Source of the DNA: Serripes groenlandicus
Taxonomy: Eukaryota; Mollusca; Bivalvia; Cardiida; Cardiidae
Direction: 5' to 3'
NCBI GenBank assembly: GCA_031761405.1
Contig: JASEVX010000011.1
Span: 23,912,316 to 23,976,315 of the forward strand
Length of the DNA: 64,000 bases
A program made the translations under genes and the position numbers. Positions within the stretch are counted from its first letter, which is position 1; each line of letters opens with the position of its first letter. Below are positions 45,200 to 57,808 of this stretch, in pieces. The notes beneath the pieces were generated by a model that was not told the DNA's origin, did not search any database, and worked only from the letters and a program-made list of their open reading frames with translations.

Positions 45200-48100
45200 T
45201 TCCCAGATGAATTTGGCCAATACTTCAGGCGCGACGTAATTTTATCCTCTGCTGACGTAAGTTATAGGAATGGGGTATATAGGAGTCACTGTGTCGGTCG
45301 GTCGGTCGGTCGGTCGGAAGCCATATTTTGTCCGGCCTATTTCTTATAAACCACTGAGTGGAAATCAATAACATTTTACATGAAGCTTCTATACTAAGAG
45401 GAGATGTGCATACCCTAAAGGTCTTACAAGTGCATGTTGTTGTACAGAGTTATGGCCCTTTTACTTATTAAGTTGTTGTGTCTGTCGGTCTGTCTGTCAG
45501 TCCCACCTAACCTTGTCCTGCCCGCATCTTAACCATGCATCACAGGATTTGAAAGAAACTTGGCACAAACGTTCACCATGATGAGGCGGCGTGTCGCGCA
45601 CAAGACTCAAGCCTATACCTCAAATGTCAAGGTCACACTTAGAGGTCAAAGGTCAAAATGAGTACTATTTGATAGAACTGAACCTTGTCCGGCCTGCATT
45701 TGAACCATGCATCATAGGATTTGAAAGAAACTTGGCACAAACGTTCACCATGATGAGGCGGCGTGTCGCACACAAGACCCAGGCATGTACCTCAAATGTC
45801 AAGGTCACACTTACATGTCAAAAGTTGAAATGAGTACTATTTGAAAGGACTGTACCTTGTCCGGCCCACATTTCAACCATGCATCTTAGGATTTCAAAGA
45901 AACTTGGCACAAACTTTCACCATGATGAGGCGTCATGTCGCGCTTAAGACCCAAGACTCTACCTCAAAGGTTAAGTACACACTTAGAGGTCAAAGGTCAA
46001 AATGAGTACTATTTGATAGAACTGTACCTTGTCCGGCCTGCATTTGAACCATGCATCACAGGATTTGAAAGAAACTTGGCACAAACGTTCACCATGATGA
46101 GGCGGCGTGTCGCACACAAGACCTAGGCCTGTACCTCAAATGTCAAGGTCACACTTACATGTCAAAAGTTGAAATGAGTACTATTTGAAATGACTGTACC
46201 TTGTCCGGCCCACATTTCAACCATGCATCTTAGGATTTCAAAGAAACTTGGCACAAACTTTCACCATGATGAGGCGTCATGTCGCGCTTAAGACCCAAGA
46301 CTCTACCTCAAAGGTCAAGTACACACTTAGAGGTCAAAGGTCAAAATGAGTACTATTTGATAGAACTGTACCTTGTCCGGCCTACATTTGAACCATGCAT
46401 CACAGGATTTGAAAGAAACTTGGCACAAACGTTCACCATGATGAGGCGGCGTGTCGCACACAAGACCTAGGCCTGTACCTCAAATGTCAAGGTCACACTT
46501 ACATGTCAAAAGTTGAAATGAGTACTATTTGAAAGGAATGTACCTTGTCCGGCCCACATTTCAACCATGCATCTTAGGATTTCAAAGAAACTTGGCACAA
46601 ATGTTCACCATGATGAAGCGGCGTGTCGCGCACAAAACCCAGGCCTGTACCTCAAAGGTCAAGGTCACACTTAGAAATCCAACGTCAAAATGAGTACTGT
46701 TTGATAGGACTACCTTGTCCGGCCCGCATCTCAACCATGCATCTTAGGATTCTCAAGTTACTGGACACACATGTTCACCACGAATGCTGCGACTTTACTC
46801 CAGAAATGTGATATAAATCTTGAAGAATTTAAACACACAGCCAGAAGGGGTGTTTTCGAGAAGGCCATGTGGAAACAGGCAAATCACTGTATGATTCGGG
46901 CTTCAACATCATGGGCATTTGTTGGTGCGTATTTTTGTTTTTTGAAATATGTTCACATCAAAAGACCGCCTCGAGTTTGGGAAGTAGTGGGTTTAATGGT
47001 AGGAATGACAGCCCTCCTTAGCGTTCAGGGTTATGAGGTCAGCATTAAGACTGACTGGCTGGTGTAAGGATAAATGGAACAGTAGTATTCGAAACTTACC
47101 CAAGAAATGCTGTGGTATAACTCGAAAATTGTTGAAAGCGGCGTAAAACACCAAACAATCAATCTCATCAAAAGAGTTTATTTGGATATGTCTTTGGGAA
47201 TTTTAGGCTCAGATATCCTTTTTCATTGATACATCTTTTGATGACACAGAAGCACTTTTGAAAAATATCAAGGGAATAATTTTGAGACTATTACCAGTAT
47301 ATTGTAGAAAACATTGTGGCAAATGGAGAAGTTTTATCAAAATGGTTCTTTCCCATTTTCCTACATTGTTTAACCCTTTCCCTCATATAGACACTTTCTG
47401 ACGCCTCTGCAGCAGACAGCTTTTTGAAAACATAGTGACAAAAGAAGAAATTGCTCAAAACAAGCAATTTCTCCTTTTGACACAATGTTTTCCACTTTAA
47501 GTCATAGGTTATCCATTTAATTATAGAGATTTTCCAATTTTTTCAAAGTCGTCTGCTGAAGAATTGTTGTATAAGGGAAAGGGTTAATGAAATGTGAGTT
47601 ATAAATGTAATATTTTCCTTATCATTTCAGGGTATTTGATGAATACCTATACCACTAGAGCAGAGGGGTTCACAGACCTGATTGACCTTTTCCTAGCAAC
47701 CGTATCTAAGGGAGAAATTCCACCATACTTAGAGGAGAAAATACATATTCTCTTTACAGGTATATACCTTATTGCCATTCCCCCCCCCCCCCCCCCATTT
47801 TAAAACCCTTATGAACACTCTAGAAGCCGCATTTTTAGCTCACCTGAGCACAAAGTACTCAAAGTGAGCGTCCTTTGTTTGGCGTCTGTTGTGCGTAGTA
47901 CATTAACATCTTATCCTCTGTAACCAGTGGCTCAATTGGGATGAAACTTCACAGAAAGCATCCTCTCGATATCTTCACCATAATTACCTCATTTTTTCTT
48001 TACCCATGAAGATTTCATGGCAACAAAAGAAAAAAAAATCTCCTCCCAAACTGGTTGGCCTATTTTCAAATAATTTATTTATTTATTGGTGACCCTCTAT

Positions 48101-51100
48101 CAGATTCCTTCAAGCCATGTTGATTGGTTGACAAACATGGTCACCAGTGGGCGGGCTGTTTTGCTGTATATGGCTATAGTGCATACTTACTGGAGGCCAT
48201 ATTTTCATCCAATCATTATCTTTAACATCAGACCATTCATCTCCATACCATCCTAGTCAGGTTTAAAACTTATTGGGGCAAATACCAGGTCACTCGGTCA
48301 AATTCTAGAAAAGAATTGTTAACACAGAGGCACAGTTTTCATCCAATCTTCATGAAAAATCACAAGCACATTCATCTCCATCAATTCCCTGTAAGGTTTG
48401 AAACTGAGTCATGTTGGGTTCAAAAGTATGTCACTAGGTCAAATTTAGAAAACCTTGTTAACTCATATGAGGTCACATGTTTAATCCAATCTTTATGAAA
48501 AATCATCAGAACATTCATCTCAATCAAATCCCAGTCAGATTATAAATGGATTGATCTACACAATTGTCAATTATATATTCTTATAGAAATATGTTTTTGA
48601 CTTTTAACCCTTTCCGACAGAGGCATTCTGACGCCTCTGCTGCTCTGCAACAGATGACTTTTGAAAATATTGCTGCTAAAGGAGAAATTGCTCATGATGA
48701 CCAATTTCTCCTTTTACCACAATGTTTTCAACTCTATTTAATAATTACACTTTCATTTGCAGATATTCATCTTTTGTTTAATTCTTCCTGTGGAAGCAAA
48801 TCTCTAAACATCAAACTTCTTAACAAATAAGTTCCAAACTTATAATAATATATATATGTTTGGATTGTTTCAATCACAGCGGTAAATTCCAATCTACTCT
48901 AAAGGTGTTCTAATTTTGTTTCAATCAATCAGATTGTCAATATCATGAAGTTTTTAACTGTTCATGCACATAGCTGTAAACTCCCTTCATATTTTAAATA
49001 TTGAGACACAGAAGCATTTAAAGGTGCTAAATACCAGATGGAGATCAAAATCTTCAAATGTTGAATGTTCTGAAAATATTGCTAATAGTGACAACAAAGT
49101 AAGTAATAAGTAGTTCAAAACTATTTTGGCAGTAAAATTTACTAAATGTTTAAATTGAAATTATTACTCCTAATTTTATCCCAGAATTAATATTCCAATT
49201 TTTCAAGACAAATTTTGAACAGTTTTAAAACTTTGACTATAGTATCCATTTTTTGGAGTTCAGCACCTTTAACCCTTTCCCTCAAATGATAATTCTGCAG
49301 CAGACGACTTTGAACATATTTTGTCAAAAAATAGAAAATCTCTATAATTGAATGGATAACCTATGACTTAAAGTGGAAAACATTGTGGCGAAAGGAGAAA
49401 TTGCTCGTTTTGAGCAATTTCTTCTTTTGTCACTATGTTTTCAAAAAGCTGTCAGCTGCAGAGGCGTCAGAAAGCGTCTATATGAGGGAAAGGGTTAAAT
49501 TTAAATACAGGTTTAACTTATGGACTATTTGAATGTACATCATCTCAGTCGTTTATATAATATGTGTTAGTTTGGCACCTACATATTAAAATGAATTTGC
49601 AGGTCAATATAAAAGTAATTCTGTGTTGGAGAAAGGCAATCAGATGTGTCCAGTGGGTAAATTAGCAGAAAAAGTTATAGACATTATCGGACAACAGGTA
49701 AGTAATGTCAATATTAACCCTTTCCCTCATGCAACAAATCTGTAGCAGACGACTTTATAACATATTTTGTCAAAAAATAGAAAATCTCTATAATTAAATG
49801 GATAACCTATGACTAAAAGTGGAAAACATTGTAGCAAAAGGAGAAATTGCTCGTTTTGAGCAATTTCTTCTTTTGTCACTTTGTTTTCTAAAAGCCGTCT
49901 GCTGCAGAGGCGTCAGAAACCGTCTATATGAGGAAAAGGATTAACCCTTTCCAGCATACAACAAATCTGCAGCAGACGACTCGATAATTATGGTAATGTA
50001 ATGGACAAATAACCCTTGGCTTGCAAAGATGTATATTTCTCTGTGTAAAGTAACCTTGATAAGTATTCATTACTCAAAAGTTGAAATTAACAGACTATCC
50101 CTTTTCCACTTGTAGTAACATTTTGATGCATCTGAGGCCGACGACTTTTGAAAACATGGTGACAAAAATGAAGATATATTTATTGAATAGAGTTGAATAT
50201 GTGTGGTATAAGACGAAATTGCTTAATATAAGTAATATAAGTAATTTCTTATTTTGGCACAATGTTTTCAAGAGTCGTCTGCTGAAATGTGTCAAAATGC
50301 GTCTGCAAGTTGGAAAAAGTTCAATTATAAAAGGTCACTTAATTAAAATATTACTCTCTGTAAAATAACCTTGATATGTATTCATTACTCAGCAGTTGAA
50401 ATTACACAAACTATCCCTTTTCCACTTGTAGACACATTTTGATTCATCTAAAGCAGCTAACTTTTGAAAACATGGTGACAAAAGGGGAAATTGCTCATAA
50501 TGATATATATATTCTATAATAATACTTTCATTTTTAGATATTTTCCAAATATTTGCTTTGATGCTTTCTAAGTCATCTGCTGCAGAAGATTTGTATGTGG
50601 TAATGGGCCATGGTGGAAAATGAAGTAATTGCTAAAATATATATGAACTTAAAAAATTATTGTGAGAAAAGAAGAAAGCAGCCCATCATGGACAGTTTCT
50701 GCTTTTCCCAATTTGTTTTCCCAAAACTTCCTCAAAATAAGCAATATTGTCTTTTTTTCACCCAATGTTCATTGTATACAAATTACACTCCTCATTTTTC
50801 GGATGTATCTTCCCGCTTAGATCTGATTATATAAAGGAGACAACTTGATGGAGACAAAATTAGAGTAGCACAGAGGGCAGGGCGTCCACTAAATCCATGA
50901 TACAACAAACACTGACATATCTGCAGCAGAAATCTTAGAGAAATATCATTATGAGAAATTTGAAAAAATACTCATAATAAGCTGTTTAATGAAAATGAAC
51001 TTTTCTATTGTGTTTGCATTACCCATTTCCCTATTTCTGAAACATCTGCCAAAGATGAATTTGTAAATCATTTTGGCAAAAGAAAAAAATTGTGCCAAAC

Positions 51101-52057
51101 AATTGTACTAATGAGCAATTCTGTGTTTACCAAAAATATTTTGTATTCTATTCCAAGATAATACTTTCAATTTTATTGTTTTAATCCTTTCCCTCATACG
51201 TCAATTCTGCAGCAGACGACTTTGAACATATTTTGTCAAAAAATGGAAAATCTCTATAATTGCATGGATAACCTATGACTAAAAGTGGAAAACATTTTGG
51301 CAAAAGGAGAAATTGCTTGTTTTGAGCAATTTCTTCTTTTGTCACTATGTTTTCAAAAAGCCATCTGCTGCAGAGGCATCAACAAGCGTCTATATGAGGG
51401 AAAGGGTTTAGAGTAATGTACTGCATAGTATGCTGGAAAGGGTTACATCGATTGATTGGGGTTTAAAATCGTTTTCAACAATGTTTCGGTCATATCAGTG
51501 CGACCAGTGCACCTACTCATCTGTTTCATGGCTTTCTCACAACCGTACTCCACACAACATACTTTCCAAGCAACTGGCTGCTTTTCCACAAAGACTGTTA
51601 AACAGCCCATTGGTGGAAAACGAATGACACTTATCACAGTGACTTTTGTCAAATGTCGGAAAAAATGTTGACCGAGCTGGGGTTCAAACTCACAACCCCT
51701 GGATTGACAGCATGCGTCGCTACCAACTGAGCTACCAGGGCTAACATGCAAATATAAATAATCAGTTCACACAAACTAAAGCGGTAATAACTTGCAGGCA
51801 TGGGGAAAATTTATAAGTGACTGTGAACTACTATCAATTGTATGAAGAATGTTTACATTAACTTTCAGGCATGGGACGGACTTAACCAAGAATTGCGATC
51901 AACTGTACAAGTACACGTCTATCGGGTGTCGGATATACCAAATTGCCACGGACATTGTAATTCCAATCCGTACATACCAAATTCTCTACGAGAGAAACTA
52001 GGATTGCCATTAATAACAGAGAACGTGAGGAACCCTATGAATAGAAGGAACAGATGA
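45200..52057 (+). CDS. Unknown multi-exon gene, 5' end not found (unit 2)
   Basis: Exons 45200-45256, 46804-46924, 47631-47759, 49603-49697 and 51869-52057 join in the same phases as in unit 1 (0-0, 0-1, 1-1, 1-0, then TGA). All splice sites are kept. Only one copy of the 129-nt exon is present, so this is probably the ancestral exon order, giving about 196 residues after the missing start. The last exon differs from unit 1 by one silent base. Near-absence of change in exons, against indels in introns, fits a functional gene but the copies are too young to prove selection. Cys-containing C-terminal NCHGHC motif conserved. Family unknown. Confidence 0.7.
45294..45317. repeat. (TCGG)n microsatellite, six units
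   Basis: Shorter allele of 13156-13191. Confidence 0.93.
45510..46760. repeat. 344-bp tandem repeat (unit 2)
   Basis: Counterpart of 13384-14634, same copy number. Confidence 0.93.
45643..46343 (+). promoter_or_regulatory. Three perfect DR1 nuclear-receptor motifs (unit 2)
   Basis: AGGTCAAAGGTCA at 45643-45655, 45987-45999 and 46331-46343, unchanged relative to unit 1. Confidence 0.45.
47370..47587. mobile_element. TTAA-type MITE, intact ends (unit 2)
   Basis: Single counterpart of the duplicated 15244/15749 elements; TTAA on both sides. Confidence 0.88.
47832..48545. repeat. Dispersed non-coding repeat (unit 2)
   Basis: Counterpart of 16209-17110 without its last third; follows a poly-C run (47780-47796). 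A partial TTAA-type MITE follows at about 48605-48760, then no gene to 49268. Confidence 0.7.
49269..49498. mobile_element. TTAA-type MITE (unit 2)
   Basis: Counterpart of 17923-18152, both TTAA ends intact. Confidence 0.88.
49714..49944. mobile_element. TTAA-type MITE (unit 2)
   Basis: Counterpart of 18368-18598, 16 bp after an exon end; worn copies continue to about 50610, and 50611-51180 has no gene. Confidence 0.86.
51181..51410. mobile_element. TTAA-type MITE (unit 2)
   Basis: Counterpart of 19835-20064. Confidence 0.85.
51448..51744 (-). mobile_element. Full-length inverted SINE (unit 2)
   Basis: Counterpart of 20103-20399, with a small cluster of differences near 51494-51510 (ATCAGTGCGACC). 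Confidence 0.9.
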
Positions 52058-52058
52058 C

Positions 52059-52855
52059 AAGTGTCTAAATGTATAACTGGGCAATACTGACCTGATAATG
52101 ACCTTATTATTACATGTCTAAATGTATAACTGGGCAATACTGACCTGATAATGACCTTAATTTTACATGTCTAAATGTATAACTGGGCAATACTGACATG
52201 ATAATGACCTTATTATTACATGTCTAAATGTATAACTGGGCAATACTGACCTGATAATTACCTTATTTTTACATGTCTAAATGTATAACTGGGCAATAAT
52301 GACCTGATAATGACCTTATTATTATATGTCTGAATGTATATCTGTACAATATTGACCTTCATGCAAAGGGGTATAATATTTACATATCTGAATGTATTAC
52401 TGTACAATATTGACCTTCATACAAAGGGGTATAATATTTACATGTCTGAATGTATTACTGTACAATATTGACCTTCATGCAAAAGGGTATAATATTTACA
52501 TGTCTGAATGTATTACTGTACAATAGTGACCTGATTCTAACCTATGGCAAAGGTTTATATTATTTACATGTCTGAATGTATTACTGGACAATATTGACCT
52601 TCATGCAAAGGGGTATAATATTTACATATTTTGTTATTTATTTTATGGAAATGCAAATGGTAATAAACAACTTATTCCCACATTCAACAAATCTGCAGGT
52701 TTATATTATTTACTTGTCTGAATGTATAACTGTGCAATATTAACCTGATACTAACCTTCATGCAAAGGTTTATATTATTGGCATGTATTAATGTATAACT
52801 TGACACTATTGACTTGCTCCAACCTTCCTGCAAAGGTGTATGATATTTACATATT
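52059..52855. repeat. 53/57-bp tandem repeat in the presumed 3' UTR (unit 2)
   Basis: Counterpart of 20714-21510, starting just after the stop codon. Confidence 0.9.
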
Positions 52856-52898
52856 TTGTTATTTGTTTTATGGAAATACAAATGGTAATAAACAACTC

Positions 52899-53109
52899 AT
52901 TCCCACATGCAACAAATCTGCAGCAGATGACTTTGAAAACATCTAAGCAAAGATATGGAAAGGCTTTTGTAAATCAAAGAATAACCTTTGAATATAGTTG
53001 AAAACATTTTGCAAATGGAGAAATTGCTCATCATGAGCCATTTCTCCATTTGCCATAATGTTTTCAATTTTGTCTCTGTTGCAGAGGCCTCTGTATGTGG
53101 GAAAGGGTC
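52899..53109. mobile_element. Degenerate TTAA-type MITE (unit 2)
   Basis: Counterpart of 21553-21767. No gene to 53449. Confidence 0.68.
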
Positions 53110-53449
53110 AGTTTGACCGAATATAGTAGTTTCTGTCTTTGATAAATTCTTACAAATCATATATTTGTCTAGAAAAAGCGTTTTTCCTAACTTGTTTTAA
53201 TAAATGTTCAGCCATTGGTTTCGGGAAATAGCCACTAAAATTATGAAATTCATTTTGTAAACTGATTTATCTGTAACTTAATGTTGGCTACAAAGGCAGT
53301 TACGAAATAACTGCCACAAGGTTACGAAAAAATACATAACATACCGGTTACGAAACTACTGGCTCCCATTTTGACAAGTAATAATACACAATTTGAGCTT
53401 GAAATTCAGTGTTGAAATGAGTATTGGATAGACCTTCAGCCGATGACTG

Positions 53450-53680
53450 TTAACCCTTTCCCTCATACGACAATTCTGCAGAAAACGACTTTGAACGTAT
53501 CTTGTCAAAACATAGAAAATCTCCATAATTGAATGGATAACCTATGACAAAAAGTGGAAAACATTGTGGCAAAAGGAGAAAATTGCAATTTTTGTGCAAT
53601 TTCTTCTTTTGTCACTATGTTTTCAAAAAGCCACCTGCTGCAGATGCATCAGAAAGCTTCCATATGAGGGAAAGGGTTAA
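53450..53680. mobile_element. TTAA-type MITE (unit 2)
   Basis: Counterpart of 22112-22342, both TTAA ends intact. Confidence 0.88.
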
Positions 53681-53839
53681 TGTTTTTTTCAGAAGTCAAG
53701 GTTGTGAAAGAATGTATATTTGTACATTAAGGACACTCAACATTAATTTTGGATGATATTTTGTATCTTATTTTTTAACGAGGAGACCATGATTATCCTT
53801 TATCCCTCACTTGAAATTTTAATAAAACTGTTTTCAAAG

Positions 53840-54316
53840 ATTTTACTATTTACATATAAGGAAAACTAGATCAGCCCTCGGGTGGCCATGTTTTTAAATG
53901 GATCAGAATAATTTGAAAATCTTTGTAGTAAGAATATTTGTGCCGAATTATTTACAAATCAGGCCAGTACTTTTGTACAAGATTTTTTAAAAAATTATTT
54001 TATAATATACAGTCATAAAGAAAGTCTGCCCAACCACTGGTGGCCATGTTTTTCAGAATAATTTGAAAACCAACATAGAGAGTTACCTTAGGAATGTTTG
54101 TGCCAAATTATTTTCAAATCAGGCCCATCCTTTTGGACAAAAAGGTTTTTAGCTCAACTTTGAAAAAAACGAGAGCTATTGTCATGACCCTGGCGTCGGC
54201 GTCTCCGGCGGCGGCGGCGTAGTCGTCCGATTAAGGTTTTTGTTGAGCTCATTTTTTTTTCTTTTCTGTTTTCTCCCTATCAGTCGAGCGTCTGTTCCGT
54301 ACGCGGTGCTCTTGTT
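53840..54316. repeat. Inverted 167-bp repeat copies plus a unit-2-specific insertion
   Basis: 53840-54145 matches 22490-22830. 54149-54316 (GTTTTTAGCTCAACTTTGAA to GCGGTGCTCTTG, with a GGCGGCGGCGGC run) has no counterpart in unit 1. Confidence 0.65.
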
Positions 54317-54520
54317 TTAATTTCTTTCTTTCCGATGCAATCCATGTCAACTAGAGTTTTTAATTCTTTGCACAATTTTGAAAGAGAACCACCTAATGAA
54401 CATCTCTGTGAAATTATATTTTTGAAATTGGTCTAAGGTATATCTCTGTGAAATAATTTGAAATTTGTCAACCATTGGTTTAAAAGAAGAAACTGTAGGA
54501 AAATGTTATCAGACAGCAAA

Positions 54521-54786
54521 GACGACCAGGGTTGGTGAGGGCTGTCAATCCAGGGGGTTGTGAATTCGAACCCCAGCTTGGTCAACATTCTTTCCGACGT
54601 TTGACAAAATTCATTGTGACAAGCATCATTTGTCTTCCACCAATGGGCTCACAGTCTATGTGGAAAAGCAGCCAGTTTCTTGAAAAGTATTTTGTTTGTA
54701 GTACTGGTGTGAGAAAGCCAGGAGACACATGAGTAGGTGACATGACTGATATTTTTTGTTAAACAGCATAAAACCCCAATCAATCA
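54521..54786 (+). mobile_element. tRNA-headed SINE (unit 2)
   Basis: Counterpart of 23018-23282. Confidence 0.82.
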
Positions 54787-55284
54787 GTGCACTGAGGTGA
54801 GCCAAAGACCTAATAACTAGGTCTTTGGGTGAGCTAACAGTTATAATCTATAAAAGTTACACATATTTTCAAAACTTCATTTTTATATATGAATATAATA
54901 TATAATATATGTTATGGTATACATTAATTTTTATACTATTTATTTTAAATAAAAATTTGTTGAGATTATCCATTAAATGAAAAAAATAAACTTCAGTTTG
55001 ACTTTATATCCCATATTGATTATGTAGATTGCCAAAACATCCAGTTTGGGATGTACATTACATGAAGTAGCAAGTTTAGACCCTTCTTTATTGAAAGCAT
55101 CTGGAGTAAAGCTGGCTCATATATTGTGTTTGTATACTGTATTTATTTGAAGGCATTCAAGGAATAGAAGGCTCTATATATGTAACTAGTTGCGGGTGTC
55201 TAAGTATTCCAGCTTGTTTTCAAGTGGGGAAAAAAGACAGACACTTTACCTTTGTGAATGCTGGTGTAACGTGCACCAGATCCT

Positions 55285-55930
55285 TAATCCTTTCCCTCAT
55301 ATGTCAATTTTGCAGCAGAATCTTTATAAATGAATGGATAACCTATGACTTAAAGTGGAAAACATTGTGGCAAAAGGAGAAATTGTCACTATGTTTTCAA
55401 AAAACCGTCTGCTGCAGAGGCGTCAGAAAGCGTCTATATGAGGGAAAAAGCCAACATGCACCGGGTCCTTCACGGAGGTAAGCCCTCAACCACCCATACA
55501 GGCACTAAACGCTTGTCTCCTTGAAAAGGCCAACAAAGCTATAAAAGCCGGCTTCACCAGCAAGGCTGTAGAAGTGTTATTTGTACCTATACCCCATTCC
55601 CATAACACTGATTTAATCTGACTGTAAAGAAAGCCAGGAACAAGTACAGTAGTCCGAACGTAAAGGATTCAATGTCAAATATTTGTCAGAACTTTAAAGC
55701 AGACAACTTTGAAAACACTTAGTAAAATATATGGAATGTCCCTATAAATGAATAAACAATTATTGAGTAAAGTCGGAAACATTGTGACAAAACGAGAATT
55801 TGCTCATTATGAGCAATTTTACTTTTTACCACAATGTTTTCAAAAGGCTCCCTCTGAGGATTTGATTGTTTGATGTTTAACGCCTTTCTCAACAATTTTT
55901 CAGTTATATCATGGCGTTTCCTGGTTACTG
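55285..55930. other. MITE remnants, fast-diverging fragment and SINE tail (unit 2)
   Basis: Deleted MITE (55285-55450), the counterpart of the 23995-24195 fragment (55455-55625), a worn MITE (about 55665-55855) and an inverted SINE tail (55860-55930). No gene in 54787-55284 or 55931-56349. Confidence 0.5.
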
Positions 55931-56349
55931 GTTACCAGTACTACTGGTCCAATTATCCTGACACCAGCCAACTTTGTATACACATTTCGGATGTATTTCC
56001 CCGCTTTGATCTGATGAATAAAGCACCTCGATGGATACAAAATTAGAGTAGCACACTAAATCCATGATACAGACAAACACTAACATTATATGCAGCAGAA
56101 AACTTAGTGAAATAACATTTTGAGAACATTTGAAAAAATACTCATAATAAGCTGTTTAATTAAGATGAACTTTTCTATGTGTTTGCATTAGCCATTTCCC
56201 TATTTCTGAAACATCTGCCACAGAGGAATTTGTAAATCATTTTGGCAAAATGAAAAAATTGTGCCTTACAATTGTACTAATGAGCAATTTTGTGTTTACC
56301 AACAATATTTTGTATTATATTCTAATGTAATGTTGCATTTAAAAAAACC

Positions 56350-57312
56350 GCCTCTGTGGTGTAGTGGTCCGCCTTGGTAGTGTAGTGGTAGATCGTCCAC
56401 CTCGGTAGTGTAGTGTTAGAGCACCCAACCTGGTAGTGAAGTGGTAGAAGGTCCCGCCTCGGTAGTGTAGTGGTAGAACGTCCCGCCTTGGTAGTGTAGT
56501 GGTAGAGCGTCCGTCTCGGTAGTGTAGTGGTAGAGTGCCCGCCACTGTAGTGTAGTGGTAGAGCGTCCGTCTCGGTAGTGTAGTGGTAGAGTGCCCGTCC
56601 CGGTAGTGAAGTGGTAGAACGTCCCACCTTGTTAGTGTAGTGGTAGAACGTCCCACCTTGTTAGTTTAGTGGTAGAGCGTCCCGCCTCGGTGGTGTGGTG
56701 GTAGAGCGCCCTCCTCTGTAGTGTAGTGGTAGAGTGTCCGCCTTGGTAGTGTAGTGGTAGAGGGTCCGCCTCAGTAGTGTAGTGGTAGAACGTCCGCCTA
56801 GGTAGTGTAGTGGTAGAGCGTCCACATTGGTAGTGTATTGGTAGAGCGTCCCATCTCTGTAGTGTAGTGGTAGAGTGTCCCGCCTCGGTACTGTAGTGGT
56901 AGAGTGTCCCGCCTCAGTAATGATGTGGTAGAGCGTCCCATCTCGGTAGTGTAGTGGTAGAGCGTCCGCCTCGGTAGTGTGGTGGTAGAGCGTCCCGCCT
57001 CGGTAGTATAGTGGTAGAGCGTCCCGCCTCGGTAGTATAGTGGTAGAGCGTCCCGCCTCGGTAGTATAGTGGTAGAGCATCCCGCCTCGGTAGTATAGTG
57101 GTAGAGCGTCCCGCCTCGGTAGTGTAGTGGTAGAGCGTCCCGCCTGGGTAATGTAGTGGTAGAGCGTCCCACCTCGGTACTGTAGTGGTAGAGCGTCCCG
57201 CCTGGGTAATGTAGTGGTAGAGCGTCCCGCCTCGGTACTGTAGTGGTAGAGCGTCCCACCTCGGTAGTGTAGTGGTAGAGCGTCCCACCTCGGTAGTGTG
57301 GTGGTAGAGCGT
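56350..57312. repeat. 29-bp minisatellite with Pol III A-box-like units (unit 2)
   Basis: Same repeat as 24963-26730 but only about 33 copies. Confidence 0.93.
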
Positions 57313-57408
57313 CATTACACTTTCATTTATAGAGGTTGTCTATGTGTTTGGCCCCATCACTTGTTCAGTACCGTTCCGTTCCGCAAAATACAGTTAGCCT
57401 TATTACAT

Positions 57409-57808
57409 CAGGTTCCCAGCTCGGCCAACACTCTTTCCGACGTTTGAAAAAAGTCACTGTGTTCACCAATGGGCTCACAGTCTCTGTGGAAAGGCAGCCA
57501 GTTGCTTGGAAAGTATGTTGTGTGGAGAACTGGTGTAAGAAATCCAGAAAACACATAAGTAAATGAACTGGCAGCCGTGATACGATTGAAAAATGGTTCA
57601 AAACGGCATTAAACCCCAATCAATCACTCAATACATAAGGTCAATTACACTGGACCACAACCTTCGCATACACTGAAGCAACGTATTTTCTGACACCGAT
57701 GCACCAGTCGTATTACTATTCCCGCAACCCCAAGTTCCTAGTTTGGAAGCCATCACTACCATTTTAACTCTGGTATGACCAGTCCGGGGATCGAATCCTG
57801 GTCTCCCG
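57409..57808. mobile_element. Head-truncated SINE plus inverted SINE (unit 2)
   Basis: Forward SINE 57409-57628 and inverted SINE from about 57637 running into the 48-bp array, as in unit 1. Confidence 0.8.
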